A stretch of DNA of 64,000 bases, taken from NCBI GenBank assembly GCA_021234155.1, contig JAJEKV010000020.1, positions 1,500,938 to 1,564,937 of the forward strand, in the 5' to 3' direction. This DNA is from Isoetes taiwanensis (Eukaryota; Streptophyta; Lycopodiopsida; Isoetales; Isoetaceae). Position 1 is the stretch's first letter. Every line of letters starts with the position of its first letter. Below are positions 1-11,442 of the stretch, one piece after another. Both the position numbers and the translations under genes were made by a program. The notes beneath the pieces were generated by a model that searched no databases, was not told the origin of the DNA, and was given only the letters and a program-made list of their open reading frames with translations.

Positions 1-862
1 GCAAAGCCGAGTTGAAGAGATGGTTAAGACAACTGCAATTAAAATACAGCAGCATAAAATTGGGTAATGCTCATGAAGTGGTAGAAGTTGCCGAAGAGAT
101 GTTTACTTGTGGAACATCCGAGTGGATGAACACATCTAAAACCAGTAAGAGGAAGAATATAAAAAGGTTCTTTTGGGAAGTCAAGGTGGAGGATATAGAT
201 AGAAAGAAAGCATGGGGTGCAGAAAGGATTTTGGACACTAGGCAGATCCATTGTGTACATGCATTCAATCCTGAATCTCCATTGCAGTTGCACACGAGGG
301 AACTTTCATGCTTCACAGCGACTCTACGCTTGGATGGCATGTGGGACAGTTGTGTGAACAAGCACTACGTTGATGATTGGAAACTTCAAGTTATTGTACC
401 ATCCTCCAATGTGCATGCTGACATTGAGGACCGTAAATCCAGCAGGTCCTTGTTCTCCTCCAATCCCACGATGTTAGCAGAGGCACTTAGAGTTGGTGAT
501 AATTTTGCTGTTGTTGCTCCGAAAGGGAATGATGAGGGTTCTGAATTTTGGATTCTGATGTGCACAAAACCAAAATGGATAGTGGAGAAAGACTTCCAAC
601 TCAATGGAACATGGTACCTCGCCGGTGATAGTGTCATAGAAGGTATGTATTACAAGAAGGGCGCAAGATCAACCGTCGGCCTATGATCTTTGCAAAGAAA
701 GACGCCTTAGGCATAGTATTCACAACACAGATCTGTGCAATCAGACTTCACATGCCACCAACTAAACGTCAAAACAGGACTGTATATAGGCTGGATCCTT
801 TAGATGAGGAGAAAATTTTACAAAATTTACCCGAAGTTCTTTCTGATGATGATGAAATGTAA
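1..862 (+). pseudogene. 3' part of an unrecognised protein gene, cut by the window edge and frame-broken
   Basis: An open frame runs from the window edge (codons at 3-5 onward) to a stop at 684-686. The frame two bases over then stays open to a stop at 860-862 and looks like the true continuation: it follows a YYKKGAR-type stretch with a basic, proline-containing segment and ends in an acidic tail, SDDDEM. The shift lies near 651-670. The visible 220 residues include a polar basic N-terminal part and a stretch around GDNFAVVAPKG...FWILMCTKPK that looks like a folded domain. I do not recognise the family. Its neighbourhood of transposon debris makes a transposon-associated origin possible (inference). 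It could also be the last exon of a host gene with one sequencing indel; there is no start codon here because the gene begins upstream. Confidence 0.45.
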
Positions 863-2129
863 AACCATTCTCAGAAGTTTTCGAACTCATGTGAAGTTTT
901 GTGCTTCAAATGTGAAAATGAGTTTGTTTTGATTTATTTTGAAGATTTGAATTCTTCTGAAACACTTGATTCCTTTGTTTGTGAGATGAATTGAATATGA
1001 ATTTTCATTGAAATGAATCGAGGTTACAATAACAATTATGTACATAAGAAAGATATACAGTGATTTAAGTACGAGGTGACTCATGCACCTACATACTTCC
1101 CAATACATATGTTCCTCTCGGCCCAAACTTTTGTTGCTTCTAATCTTAAAACTTCAAGCATGAACACTCTAACATCAACTAGATCCCGGTCTGAAATGTC
1201 CACACCGCTGCGCTTAACCACACTTTGTCAATAACAGAGTTTGGTTTGTCTCACTGCATTTAAGTTGACTTACTAGATTAGGCAACAATATATTCACTCC
1301 TTTTAAGTACCCCTCACAAATTTGTGCATAAACGAACATACGGGCGAGGCCACATGAATGACCATCGGTTTGAAGAGGCGCTCGAAATTTTCACAACATC
1401 CGAGGTTGTAAAGCTGAAATTATCGTGGTCCAAGCAATTCCGTGAACCCGCACTCAAAGTTTGTTGTCATTGTGCCACAACAAAGAAAATGCAATGAGCA
1501 AGCACTAACCTCTCAATATGTCCGCCGCCATGCAAGCTCGAAGCTATCAAAGTGATATATCCCTGGTTTATATCTCTATGCGACACGCTGGGCTTACAAT
1601 CAAAAAAACAGTCCAAAGGATGTCCATCACAAGCGTGCAAAAACATGTACCGGCACTTATCCGATTCACATGTTTCCTTATTGTTTTGTAACTATTTGTG
1701 TCCTTGGACAATGTCGAAAGAAAAAAGAGGGTCAAAGAAATGAAAGGGATGGCTCATTCCTTGGAGAATCAAGTAGTATTCCATGTATCTGCAAACATAT
1801 GCATATCATCTGGCATGATGATCACAAATCAGATGAAAGTATCACCTTGAGAAGAGGAGGATCAATTGATCATTGAACCACCGCGTGTCGCCTTCCAAAA
1901 TTTTGATGTCGGTGGAGTTAATCACGACAGTTTCAGTTCCACTCAACACCACTTCCAGATGTGTATTTGGCTTTAGATAGTCAGGGACACGAAGCTCTAT
2001 CATCTCTAGTTCTAAACACACACGAGAACATTTGCTCACAATCCATTCAAATATTTTAAATTGAAAATGTACAACACATATCATAGAAATTCTTTTACTT
2101 ATATTGACTTTCAAAGAGTTTTACAAGAT
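863..2129. other. Non-coding spacer
   Basis: AT-rich sequence between the end of the plus-strand gene and the end of the minus-strand HAD pseudogene. Only short frames occur, without recognisable motifs, and none is linked by convincing splice sites. I see no RNA gene, terminal repeat or microsatellite here. Confidence 0.5.
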
Positions 2130-3149
2130 TCATTTATGAAAATACTTGTCGAAAGCATTTTCATGCAGATTCTGCCGACTCTTCGAATCCCACATGTTCC
2201 ACATTTGATGTTCCTTCACATAAGCCGGCACACTTTCTCGCAGCGGTCCCTCCACCATGGTTTGAGTTGCTCCAAAAGGAAATTGGAATCCAACCTGTCG
2301 GGAGCAAAACTATTTGGACATATCATTGTGTTCTACTGGGTTGGCGTAACCCTTATATCTGCTGTCATCTATCAACAATGTGTTTGTCACCTAGTATCTC
2401 CAAAATTTCTGGTACACTTTGGACAGATCCTTAAGGAAAATTGGCTTATTAACCACTTTTAATTTTGTGTTGGTGCAGTCATCCTGATTCCAAATAAAAA
2501 GAAATCTGCCCTTATATTCCTGCAGCAACTTTCTCGTCAACAAGTCAACATTACTCTTAGCCATGCTGGACCACAATGCAATCTCAAATTTTGAAAAACA
2601 CCATTCTAAGAACTCCTGAAATCCAGGCCTGGAAACTGCGAACTTTTGATGGTTCAATTTCTGGATGGTCACTTCTGGCTCGGCCGATGCAGGGATCCTC
2701 TCTTTCAAGTCATAAAACTTGCCTAAAACCCCATTAAAATCCAGAACAAGGAGAATTTCAGTTAACCTCTTGGTTTTTGTTGGTTGAGGTTGTATTGGAC
2801 TCGTTGAGCAGTCTGCATCTTGTCCAGGATCCGGGGTTTCTTTGTCAACTTCATCACCTGCATCCGCATTTGGCTCATATTCAGCACCAAAACTTTTTTC
2901 TGGTGAAGGACCCCGTACAAAATGAATCTCAAGGGAATTAATTTTCCCCCCTAAATCAGATGCACTAGGAATCTCTTCGTCATGGCTTCCAGTTGCAGTA
3001 GCATTTATCTCTGCAACATAATTGAAATGAGGAAGACCACAGAAAAATACAAAAAAATAAATCATGTATGTGGCATCGGTACTTACTTGATAATGATCGC
3101 ATTCATTGACTATCCAAATTTCGTTTTGGAGTCTCCATGTCGCCGGCAA
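2130..3149 (-). pseudogene. FCP1/SCP-like HAD-superfamily phosphatase, decayed
   Basis: Reading the minus strand from about 3149, a low-complexity acidic region is followed by a HAD-fold domain. Motif I is LLVLDFNGVL (Asp near 2741). Then come RPGFQEFLEWCFSKFEIALWS and an FLFIWNQDDCT block, as in plant FCP1-homology proteins of the LDVNGLL type, where the second motif-I Asp is Asn. The frame stops at TAG 2391-2393, but in the same frame NTLLIDDSRYK (motif IV, the paired Asp) follows at once, then a second stop at 2310-2312, then PFGATQ...VPAYVKEH to a final stop at 2130-2132. Family members have a spacer of about ten residues (WEKGDFNE-like) where the first stop sits, so a short deletion is likely. 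Residues upstream of about 2995 look intronic: GTAAGT near 3085 and TTGCAG near 3009 resemble splice sites but do not keep phase. Inactive copy unless the stops are assembly errors. Confidence 0.65.
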
Positions 3150-3648
3150 ATGGGATTGACTTCGAGTATCAAATGGGGGTGAATTCTAGGTACAAACGGG
3201 AGGTATCTTGCGCCTCATAACTGATCGAGGCGTGGATAACTGTTGGATATCCTTGGTCTCAAATTTCGCACTCGCAAACACTAAGTCAAGAGACCTGTGA
3301 CAACATCAAGAAACATTAGTTAAGGCACTTGTTTGCAAATGAATCTATATTGTTTGCAAAAGAGACAAGCAAAAGAGACTAAGCCACCCGATGGAAGAGA
3401 CTAAGCCGTGATGAAAGAGACCCGAGTACAAGCATCGAGACTTCCCAAACCTTGCTTTCACCCCTCTTTGGACTTACTTGTGTCTATTGGTTCTTGTGGT
3501 ACCACTTTCGAACACCAAAAGCCAAAAGCCATGTCTCGGGCCATAATGTGGCCACAACCGGGCTGCAAAGAGGTTCTAGAGTGTCTCGCAAAACAAATTC
3601 AAAATCAATAGAGTCTTTAGACGAGGGTTAGAGATGATAATATTTACC
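3150..3648. other. Spacer or intron between two minus-strand coding remnants
   Basis: No long frame. On the minus strand a CTAG/AATTCACCC junction near 3182 could act as acceptor for the HAD remnant, and GAG/GTAAAT near 3648 as donor for the coiled-coil gene. If so, the two minus-strand remnants would belong to one transcription unit. A short motif AGAGACTAAGCC is repeated near 3374 and 3397. Nothing else is recognisable. Confidence 0.3.
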
Positions 3649-5484
3649 TCAAATGGTGTGATAGACATGGAATGTGATATCGGTGATCGTGATTCTCGCT
3701 ATCACAACCGGCAACATTTTACCCTCCCATTTCGCATAACGCCCACAAAATGGACAACCTTCATCACCCTCTTCTTCTGCCTCAGGAAGCATTGGAAGTG
3801 CAGGATCTAAAGGAGTGTCATGACCACTACGCTCAGAAAAAATCTCAAATCTTTGCATTCGAGGTAGCAGCTCCAGCAGTAAGTCTTCACATGCCTTTAG
3901 CTCAATTTCAGTTTCTGTTAATTCCTTATTTAATCGTTTCAGCCCAGGCAACACTGTACCATTTAGCTCTTCATCCTTTAGTTAAACACAACCCTAACAC
4001 CCTCTGCCGCTGGATTTGTGTCATGATTGATTGCCATCCGTGCAAATCAGCTCTAATTTCGATGCTTTATGCTCCATCAACTCAATCTTTCTTTTGATAT
4101 CATTTTTCCTATCCTCGTTTGCTTGCAATCGTTGCTTGCATCTATCAAACCTAGCTGATGTTGCAGCCAACCATTCCTTCACAAGTCTGCCATAGTCTGC
4201 AAAACAAAACACTACGTATATGTCAGCCTCCTAACATAGTAAGCCACGTACTGATGGAAAACCACAATCACACACCACACAACACAAGGTAGTCTCTACA
4301 CACCACCACACCACACACACACACACACACAACATCTGCCAAGACAAGTACACACCACACAACACTGTGGTGGTGGTGGTGGTGGTGTCCAGGTGGTGGT
4401 GGGGTGGTGGTGGTGGTGGTGGTGGTGGTGGTGGGGTGTGTGGTGGTGGTGGAGTGTGGTGGTGGTGGAGTGTGGTGTGGGACATGGTGGAGTCTGGTGG
4501 TGTGGTGTGGTGGTGGTGGAGTGTGGTGGTGGTGGTGGAATGTGGTGGTGGTGGTGGAGTGTTGTGGTGGTGGAGGTGTGTGGTGATGGTGGTGGTGGAG
4601 TGTGGTGGTGGTGTGTGGTGTGGGAGTGTGGCGGTGGGAGATGGTAGAGTGTAGTGGTGGGAGATCGTGGGGTGTGGTGTGGGACATGGTGGATGCCAAC
4701 AACTCACCACCACCACACATACCTCATCTATCGCTTACGCATCCATTATGCATCATAGAGACACAACATGACAATACAGCCAACATGATGCAAAATGGTA
4801 GTAGACATACCTGATTCTTGAAGTGGATTTGATGTTACCTTTGTTGATAGAAACAATCTAGATCAAGCTTGAGATTTTTTTCTGTTGTAAGACAACTAAT
4901 AATTGAACATACCTGCAATGGCATGTTTTGGTCTCAGAACATTGCTCTGCTTTTCTGTTTTGATTGTGAGTTCAGATTGAATGTGTGGTCTAGAGGAACC
5001 TGATTTGGTTATTTCCCTATCATCTTCATCATCCCCGCTACTTTTACTATTTTCCTCCTCGTCAGGTTGGATTTGCCTATGCTTTCTCTTGGGTCTAGAA
5101 GAACTGGCCTCGGCTTTCTCATCGGGAGTTTTATAATAATCCGAGAAGCTCTTCCAATTAACAGCCTCCCCCTTTATATGCAGATAATAAGCCATCGCCT
5201 GTGTTCCAGAGCCATTCCACCCCATGTATGTGGCTTCCCTCTGTAATTCTTTTGTAAATTTGCATGAACTCTTTGTATTGTTCATTGCTCGATTCTTCAA
5301 CCTTGCATAAAGAAAACATATGCCTTAATTTTTCGGTTTGAACAAAACATTTGGGGAAAATACCAGAGCCAGATTTATTTGGAACTCTGTCACCCCAAAG
5401 CTTCTTTAGATCTTCGTGGGGCACAATCTCTTGTTTGAGGAGAGATTTCATCGTGTAACCAGTGGCGTTCAATTCCGACTCCAT
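3649..5484 (-). pseudogene. Multi-exon coiled-coil protein with a CxxC pair, frame-broken
   Basis: The ATG at 5484-5482 follows an AACCCTA leader. Exon 1 (to 4913) encodes about 190 residues: a conserved-looking N-terminus (MESELNATGYTMKSLLKQE), a WNGSGTQAMAYYLHIKGEAVNW segment, then a Ser/Lys/acidic linker with a KRKHR basic patch that could be a nuclear signal. A one-base shift lies near 5200-5300, where two frames overlap. A GCAG/GTATGT donor (4913/4912) pairs with a TTTTGCAG acceptor (exon 2 from 4196) in correct phase, giving DYGRLVKEW followed by a heptad-like coiled coil. Two further shifts near 3970-4030 lead to a second helical segment and EGDEGCPFCGRYAKWEGK, a CPFC pair that may bind metal. 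The 716-bp intron holds a giant microsatellite. Family not recognised. The clean intron phase shows that a real spliced gene existed. Confidence 0.5.
4308..4690. repeat. CA and GTG/GGT-rich microsatellite inside an intron
   Basis: A short (CA)n run (about 4312-4331) is followed after about 35 bases by more than 300 bases of interrupted GTG/GGT repeats, with variants such as GGAGTGTGGTGG. The plus strand is almost only G and T; the minus (sense) strand is ACC/CAC-rich. It lies wholly within the intron 4912-4197. The long six-frame products over this block are artefacts of the repeat. Confidence 0.9.
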
Positions 5485-5538
5485 TAGGGTTCAATCGACA
5501 AGAAGCGGCAAAAAACCAGAGGAAGTTGTGATTCTTTC

Positions 5539-7050
5539 TTAATTCAAAAAGGTGGACAATGACGTGGCATAAAATTCAAAATAACCGACGCTCATTAATT
5601 CGCACTCCCGCAATCTCCGCTTCGGTATGCACCACCCGATTCTACCACAAAGGTGGTGCCAAAATGTGGCGTCAAAATGCACGTTTTTGATACACCACAG
5701 CGTGCTTTTACCCGCTTCCATTTCCATGCCCTGCACACAGTCCTCGAATTGTTCCAATGGTTCATGCAAGATATTGAGTACAACATTCTCATGTTCATCT
5801 ACAACCTCATTTGATGGTTGTCCAATGGGTGGTGCTGGCATATACACGTCTTCCCTTGCAAACCTTGACCCTTCCCTTCCAAGCACCACCTTTGTCGGGT
5901 TAAACGGCCAAACTCCAGTTGCCATGAAACTTGCCTTTATGTTGGAGACTGTTAGACCAACTGCAATGGACTGGAAAATCATTTCAATTGTGTCTTCCCT
6001 CTTTGGTTCAGTCCCATCCTTCTTCACCATATAGTCTGCCCTTAGTCTTTTGAATGCAGTTTTGAATGGTGCAAAGCAAGATTCATGCAGTGGTTGTAGC
6101 CTATGTGATGTGTGGGCAGGTAGTGGGGCAAAATGTATGCCCATCTCTTTGGCAACAAGGATGACATCCAGTTCCACATGGCTACCATGCCCATCCAGCA
6201 ATTTGAGATGAGATCGATCAGGTGACACCCCTCGAGGGACTCTAGATTGAAAGTGAGATAGCCATGACTTTAACAATTCAGTGGTCATCCAAGCTGATTG
6301 CTGCACTGCCTGAATTGCTCCCTCTTCACACCTTGCTATGTTGTCTTGCCTCATCCTTGTACCCTTGAAAATATACAGCTTAGGCAGCCTGAACCCTTTT
6401 GCATTGACACACACTAGAATAGTTACCCATTCCCTTGTATTCGCTAACCCTATTCTCCCCTTTCCTGGCAATTATCCTCAAACCCTTGACTTTCCCAGCA
6501 TGGATCCCTGTCTCGTCTGCATTCCATATTCTGGAAGGGGAAAAGCTAAACTCATCATACACTTTTTTCAGCCCTGTGTAGAAGCCATCCAAATTGGCTT
6601 GATTCGTTGCCCGGGCACGTGAAACCTCCAATGTTTCGGCACTCCTAAGGGAGATCTCAGGGTGTCTTTGCTTGAAAAGCTTCCACCATTTGCTCCCTGG
6701 CATAGCATCAAAGGTGAATTACCCTCCCTTGCCATCTTGGCTGCACGCTCCTTTCCAGCAACTAGCATCACACCCATTCCCTGCTCTGCCCTGCCCATTG
6801 CCCAATCAACCAATTCCTTTTCTTGGGCTGGTGTTAGGATCTGGGGATGCCTTGCATTCTTTTTGAAAATCCGCCCATACAGCCAATCCCTGATGGGCGA
6901 CTCTGGTATGCCTGACCATTTAGATGCCTCTCTAATTGAAATTCCATTTTCACTTACCTCGTCAAGTGCGGTCGACATCTCTTCCTCCGTCCATTGCCCC
7001 GCTTTGCTGGTCTCCTTGGCATTGCAGGTGCAGATCCACTAGCTATTGGC
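5539..7050 (-). mobile_element. pogo/Tigger-type DNA transposase (Tc1/mariner superfamily), inactive
   Basis: Minus-strand reading in three frame segments: about 7020-6700, 6703-6465 and 6471-5539. The first has a psq/CENP-B-like helix-turn-helix (QWTEEEMSTALDEV...ISIREASKWSGIPESPIRDWL) and a CENPB-type segment (LTPAQEKELVDWA). The second continues with KWWKLFKQRHPEISLR and NADETG, the first catalytic Asp near 6517. The third has LLDGHGSH, the second Asp near 6195, then HTSHRLQPLHESCFAPFK. Active relatives read LQPLD here, so the third catalytic Asp is His (codon 6087-6085, GAT to CAT). A basic N-terminal lead (KKKGPIASGS...MPRRPAKRG) lies near 7060-7000 in another frame. Shifts near 7000, 6700 and 6465 plus the lost Asp make it inactive. 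I could not identify its TIRs or TA target duplication. Confidence 0.85.
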
Positions 7051-7959
7051 CCTTTCTTCTTGGCTTGGGTGCACAAACCCATTTGCTAGCCACTGCCGTT
7101 GGTCTGCCACTGCTCGGAGCTGTGGCATCGATCTATGGCCGTGCCCTAGTCGACACCATCGCTCCAGTGTGCAGCGAAAACAAGGGACACGCTTGATTCT
7201 TGGCCGGATTGAGGAATGCTTGATGGAATTTCTCGAGCCTGCTGGGTAATCTTGATAATCCATCTCGCGCAAGGCAATTATAGCTGGAATTAGCCCACCA
7301 ATTCTAGCCCCAGCATTGAATCATGCATCGGGATGGCCACGAGGGGGTATTTTGGTGCACGAAGGATAGTTCCATGGTACGAGAGCCGTGGGTTCAGGTA
7401 GGACGAACGAGCAACACTTGCCACACATTGGGAGGGGGAATGGGACAGCGAGGAAAGGGATCTTTGGTACCACAGGGTATGCGAAAGCGGGTAACCCCAC
7501 CCTAGCCAAATAACTGCCTAATTTGCTATCGTTGTAGCCATCGCTGAAACAGAATAAGGTTCTATGAATTAACCTTTATGCTTCAATGGATCTTAAGGCA
7601 AACACCTTCATGCTTCACCGAATTTGGGAAGCCATGTTCTGGCCTCAATGCAGTGCGGCGCCATCGCTATAGCTAGAGCAGATACGAAACACAGCTTCAT
7701 AGCTGGAGCACAGGGCAGACGGGCAAGAGCAGACGGATAAACACAGGAATTAAGCAGCAATGGGATGACAGGACCTAGATCGTAATCTTAGCCATCCATC
7801 TTGACTCATCTCGACCGTTGAATGAGATGCACATTCTCAATAGTCTCTATATAAAATTACATGGCTCCTAAATTATGTGGTCTCTGGTAGTTCCTAAATT
7901 ACACAGGAAGCACAACATAGAAGTCATGACCATGCCTCCTATACAAAGCAAGTCACAAG
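7051..7959. other. Non-coding flank of the pogo-like element
   Basis: GC-richer sequence to about 7500 and then mixed spacer. It probably includes the 5' untranslated part of the transposon on the minus strand. No terminal inverted repeat was found, and the short frames are not supported. Confidence 0.4.
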
Positions 7960-9058
7960 TACGACGTTTTTAATGTCTTCAGTACAGACAACAACTTACC
8001 TAATAACTGCTCACCATCTTGCATTATTCCAGATAATGCAGGTGCTAGGTATCAGAAGCATCAAATATGTTTACATGGCTATCTTAAAAGCCTGTGTTCT
8101 TACATCGGCTCTTACTCAGGGAAGGTCCCTTCATGCTGGGATCCTACAAGAGGGACTTAGACTAGATGTTTTTCTCGGAAGCACTATAGCCAATATGTAT
8201 GCCAAATGTGGTAGCCCAATAGAGGCAGACATGATTTTCTGCAAATTACCAAATAACAATGTCGTCTCATGGAATGAAGTTATTGGCAGATATGCACAGC
8301 ATGGAGAAGGCATTGCTGCCCTTAGACTTCTCTAGGAGATGGATAGGACATAGCACCAAATGAAGTCACATTTTTTGGTGCCTTAAAAGCATCTAGCAGC
8401 ATAGGAGTTATCGGACATGGTAGATTCGTTCATGTATAGACCATCAAGTTCAAGCTTGGATCCGACATTGTAGTGGGGAATACCCTTATTGATCTGTATT
8501 TAAAATGTGATAGCATGGAGGAGGCGTCGAAAGTTTACATCAGTTTATCTGAAAAAACTGTGGAGTCTTTAAATGCATTCATTGCAGGCATGGTGAAGAT
8601 GTTTGGGCTCTAAAACTTATTGAAGGTTTGCAACAAGAAAATTTAAAACCAAATGAGTTTACATTTTTAGTGCGGCCTGAAAGCATGTAGCAATGTTGAT
8701 GCCTTGGAAAAGGGAAGACGTGCACTATCTAATCATGGCAAGTGATTGGACATCTGAGGCTCTAGGAAACACCATTGTTGATATGTATGGAAAATGTGGG
8801 AGCTGTAATGAGGCTCAAAAAGTTGTTGAGAAACTGCATCATAGAGATATTGTGTCATGGACTGTAATGATTGCAGGGTATGCCCAGCATGCGGATATTA
8901 AACAGGCAATTGTATGTTTTGAGAAGATGCAATAAGAGGGCATGAAACCAAATGAAGTGATATTCTCCGTGATCTTGAGAGCATATGCTGAAGATATTGA
9001 CCAAGGCAGGCTTGTTCATGAACAATTAAGTGGTTGTGAAATGGGAAAATTATTCTAA
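7960..9058 (+). pseudogene. PLS-type pentatricopeptide repeat (PPR) protein fragment
   Basis: About 1.1 kb of degenerate 35-residue helix-turn-helix repeats. Recognisable units are MAILKACVLTSALTQGRSLHAGI, LGSTIANMYAKCGS, NNNVVSWNEVIGRYAQHG, and after breaks GNTIVDMYGKCGSCNEAQKVV, HRDIVSWTVMIAGYAQHADIKQAIVCFEKMQ and EGMKPNEVIFSVILRAYAEDIDQGRLVHEQL. PPR proteins of this class bind organellar RNA, often for C-to-U editing in plastids and mitochondria. The first segment stops at 8333-8335, several frameshifts lie between about 8340 and 8690, a further stop is at 8933-8935, and the last is at 9056-9058. No organellar targeting peptide and no E/DYW domain remain. Repeat wording is typical of the large PPR families of ferns and lycophytes. 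Non-functional remnant. Confidence 0.85.
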
Positions 9059-9771
9059 TACTTCATGGAATTTCAGGAAATGATGCTTAAATGCTTTATT
9101 GCTTCAGGAGACCAGATTGTGGATCATTTAAGCTGCATATCTATTACTTATCCATTGTCACATGGTGGATCATTTAATCTGCATACCCATTAGTTATCAT
9201 TTAATCTGCACATTTGATATGCATATCCATTAGTCATCCATTGTCACATGCTGGATCACCTGATAGAGTTTATCTTCCTGATAACTGGTCCTGTTGGCAG
9301 CCAAATTGAATGTTGGCAGTATTTTCAAATTGTTCTAGATATGGAATAATACTCATCATTTTCAAAGCATATAAAAGCTCATGTAAAATGGCCAAGGACG
9401 CTATATGATGTGATTATATTTCTTGGGTATGGATAACTGATAGATGCAACTTCAAATTTGACATTCAAAGCACTTGGTTGTTGAGGGCGCTAAATGATGG
9501 CTATTTCAATATATGTTTTTAAGCCTACGGCTGTAGGGAAATTCTTTTTTGCCTTTTCATGCCATCTCTATGTGATAGACGTAACCTCAAGTCTTTCTAA
9601 CTCTGCTTTATGATGAACTCCAGCTTCATACGTGCTCCAAAATATTATTGATGTGCATATGGGTTCACTCTTAAATTGACAATTTGAACATGCAAATGTA
9701 TTGCACTTGATAATGAGTTGACAGTCCATTCATTTTGAAGCAAAAATGTTTTGTTATATCAATATCTGCAG
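9059..9771. other. Spacer with short internal repeats
   Basis: A small imperfect repeat cluster at about 9115-9260 repeats ATCCATTGTCACATG, GGATCA and ATTTAATCTGCA units. The rest shows no coding or structural signal. Confidence 0.4.
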
Positions 9772-9845
9772 GTGAAATTTCATCTTGACACGGTCTCAAA
9801 CTCAAATGAAGAAAGGAACAGACTCTGGAGAGTGCTTAGTTCCAG
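9772..9845 (+). other. Orphan exon-like island (74 bp)
   Basis: A 74-bp stretch is bounded by a pyrimidine-rich ATATCTGCAG acceptor and a CCAG/GTGAAA donor. One frame reads FHLDTVSNSNEERNRLWR, which looks protein-like and polar. The family is not recognised. It may belong with the island at 10978-11161 to a decayed gene; no in-phase partner could be shown. Confidence 0.25.
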
Positions 9846-10015
9846 GTGAAATATTAATCTTTCTTCACTGTTGCATTGTAGCAATACATACTATCTCACG
9901 TCTTGCTCAAGTATTTTCTTCCACTATGGATTGATGTGGTGATGGAAAACACGTAATAGAAAATGTATTGATAATCCCAGATCTCACATTGGCTATTTAG
10001 ATCTCCTTCAATGTA

Positions 10016-10911
10016 ACAGTGAAGACCACACTTAACCAATCTACCCATGCGTGCACCAACATATTTATATGTTCTTGCTATATGCCTTTACCTTATTGTG
10101 GATCCTGGAAAGGTTTGTAATTTTGTTTTATTGTCAATGCAGATTCAATCAAACAAGTGAGCCATATCTACATTTTGTGCTTTTTTGAACAAATTTGAAA
10201 TAATATCATAATTTATCCGGTGGCGATAAACAGGAAATGGCAGACCAAATGCCATTTTCCTATAACAGAGAAGTCGAGGGAGCCAGTTTTAGACACATAT
10301 TTAACGAGTTTAAGCAGAGATCTGGCAGGTTTAAGCACTGATTTGTGAGTTTTAGCATTGATTTGACAGGCCTAAGCACAGATTAGGCAAGTTTGAGCAG
10401 GTATGAACATAGATTTGGCACTTTTGCATAATGAGTATGATCTACTGCGTTTTGCACAAATTCGCTTCCAGTTCTACTATTTTCCACAATTGATTCAGCT
10501 GTACATATCTTCAGGATTCATTTGCATAGCAGTTAGGCGAGCTGCAGCAAACCGGCGCTCAACCTAATGGTTTACCCTATCTACCGGCTGTCTATCGGAT
10601 GAGCAGAATGGAGCACCGAACTTCCATTCCGTATTATTGTGGGGTGCCAGGTGTCGACATGAGAATGCACGCCAGACAAAACTGGCAACCCAACTTCCCT
10701 GTTGTCACAGTAAAGACCACACTTGACCAATTTACCCATGGGTGCACCAACATGTTTATATGTTCTCAATGTTGCTATATGCCTTTAGCTTATTGTGGAT
10801 ACTAGAAAGGTTTGTAATTTTGTTTTATTGTCAATGCTGGTTCAATCAAACAAGTGAGCCATATCTACATTTTGTGCTTTTCTGAACAAATTTGAAATAA
10901 CATCATAATTT
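10016..10911. repeat. Direct duplication of about 200 bp (10016-10214 and 10708-10911)
   Basis: Two copies share most positions over about 200 bp, from ACAGTGAAGACCACACTTAA-like sequence to CATAATTT, including the core TTTGTAATTTTGTTTTATTG. They are about 690 bp apart. The second copy has a short insertion (CAATG). The unit has no visible terminal inverted repeats, so segmental duplication or an unidentified short element are both possible. Confidence 0.8.
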
Positions 10912-10977
10912 GTATATCGCATGGTAAGATTGCACTCTTTCATAGTCTATTTTTGTTGCTAAAAACTCTTGAGGCTT

Positions 10978-11161
10978 GCTCAAGGCACTTACATTGAAAG
11001 ACGATGTTGTAGTTTCACAGCAGTTTCACAGCACACATGTGCATGTGCTTCCTTTTTCTTTCGGTGAAGAGCAAGAGTTGGCTCCAGTCTATAATGTTAC
11101 TTCAGTGCCTATGGCCCTTAACAACAATGATGTGTGCAACAATAGTAGCTTTCAGATGAAG
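10978..11161 (+). other. Orphan exon-like island
   Basis: An open stretch encodes THVHVLPFSFGEEQELAPVY and a following Asn-rich segment, ending at an AAG/GTAATG donor (11161/11162). Composition is protein-like, but the family is not recognised and no start or partner exon is certain. Confidence 0.25.
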
Positions 11162-11258
11162 GTAATGAATCTGCACATGTATTATGAAATATACCATTGC
11201 AACCTCTCTCATTGATATATTTGATGGAGCACCATCGAATGATGTGTTGAGACACATA

Positions 11259-11442
11259 TTCAAATTGGAGATGTAAGGGTTCCTGGATAACTAAAAGAGG
11301 TGTAGCTTTGTGGAAACACAACATTCACTATATATCAGCATTATTATAGGTTCAAATTGGAGATGTAAGGGTTCCTGGATAACTAAAAGAGGTGTAACTT
11401 TGTGGAAACACAACATTCACTATATATCAGCATTATTATAGG
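11259..11442. repeat. Perfect-period tandem duplication, 2 x 92 bp
   Basis: Units 11259-11350 and 11351-11442 start TTCAAATTGGAGATGTAAGG and differ at one visible base (GTAGCTTT versus GTAACTTT). Near-identity implies a recent duplication or an assembly slip. Confidence 0.95.

Noticed and set aside
4231-4720. Long His/Pro/Thr-rich and Val/Trp/Gly-rich frames on both strands
   Set aside because: They are products of the CA/GTG microsatellite and change character with each frame; the block lies in an intron.
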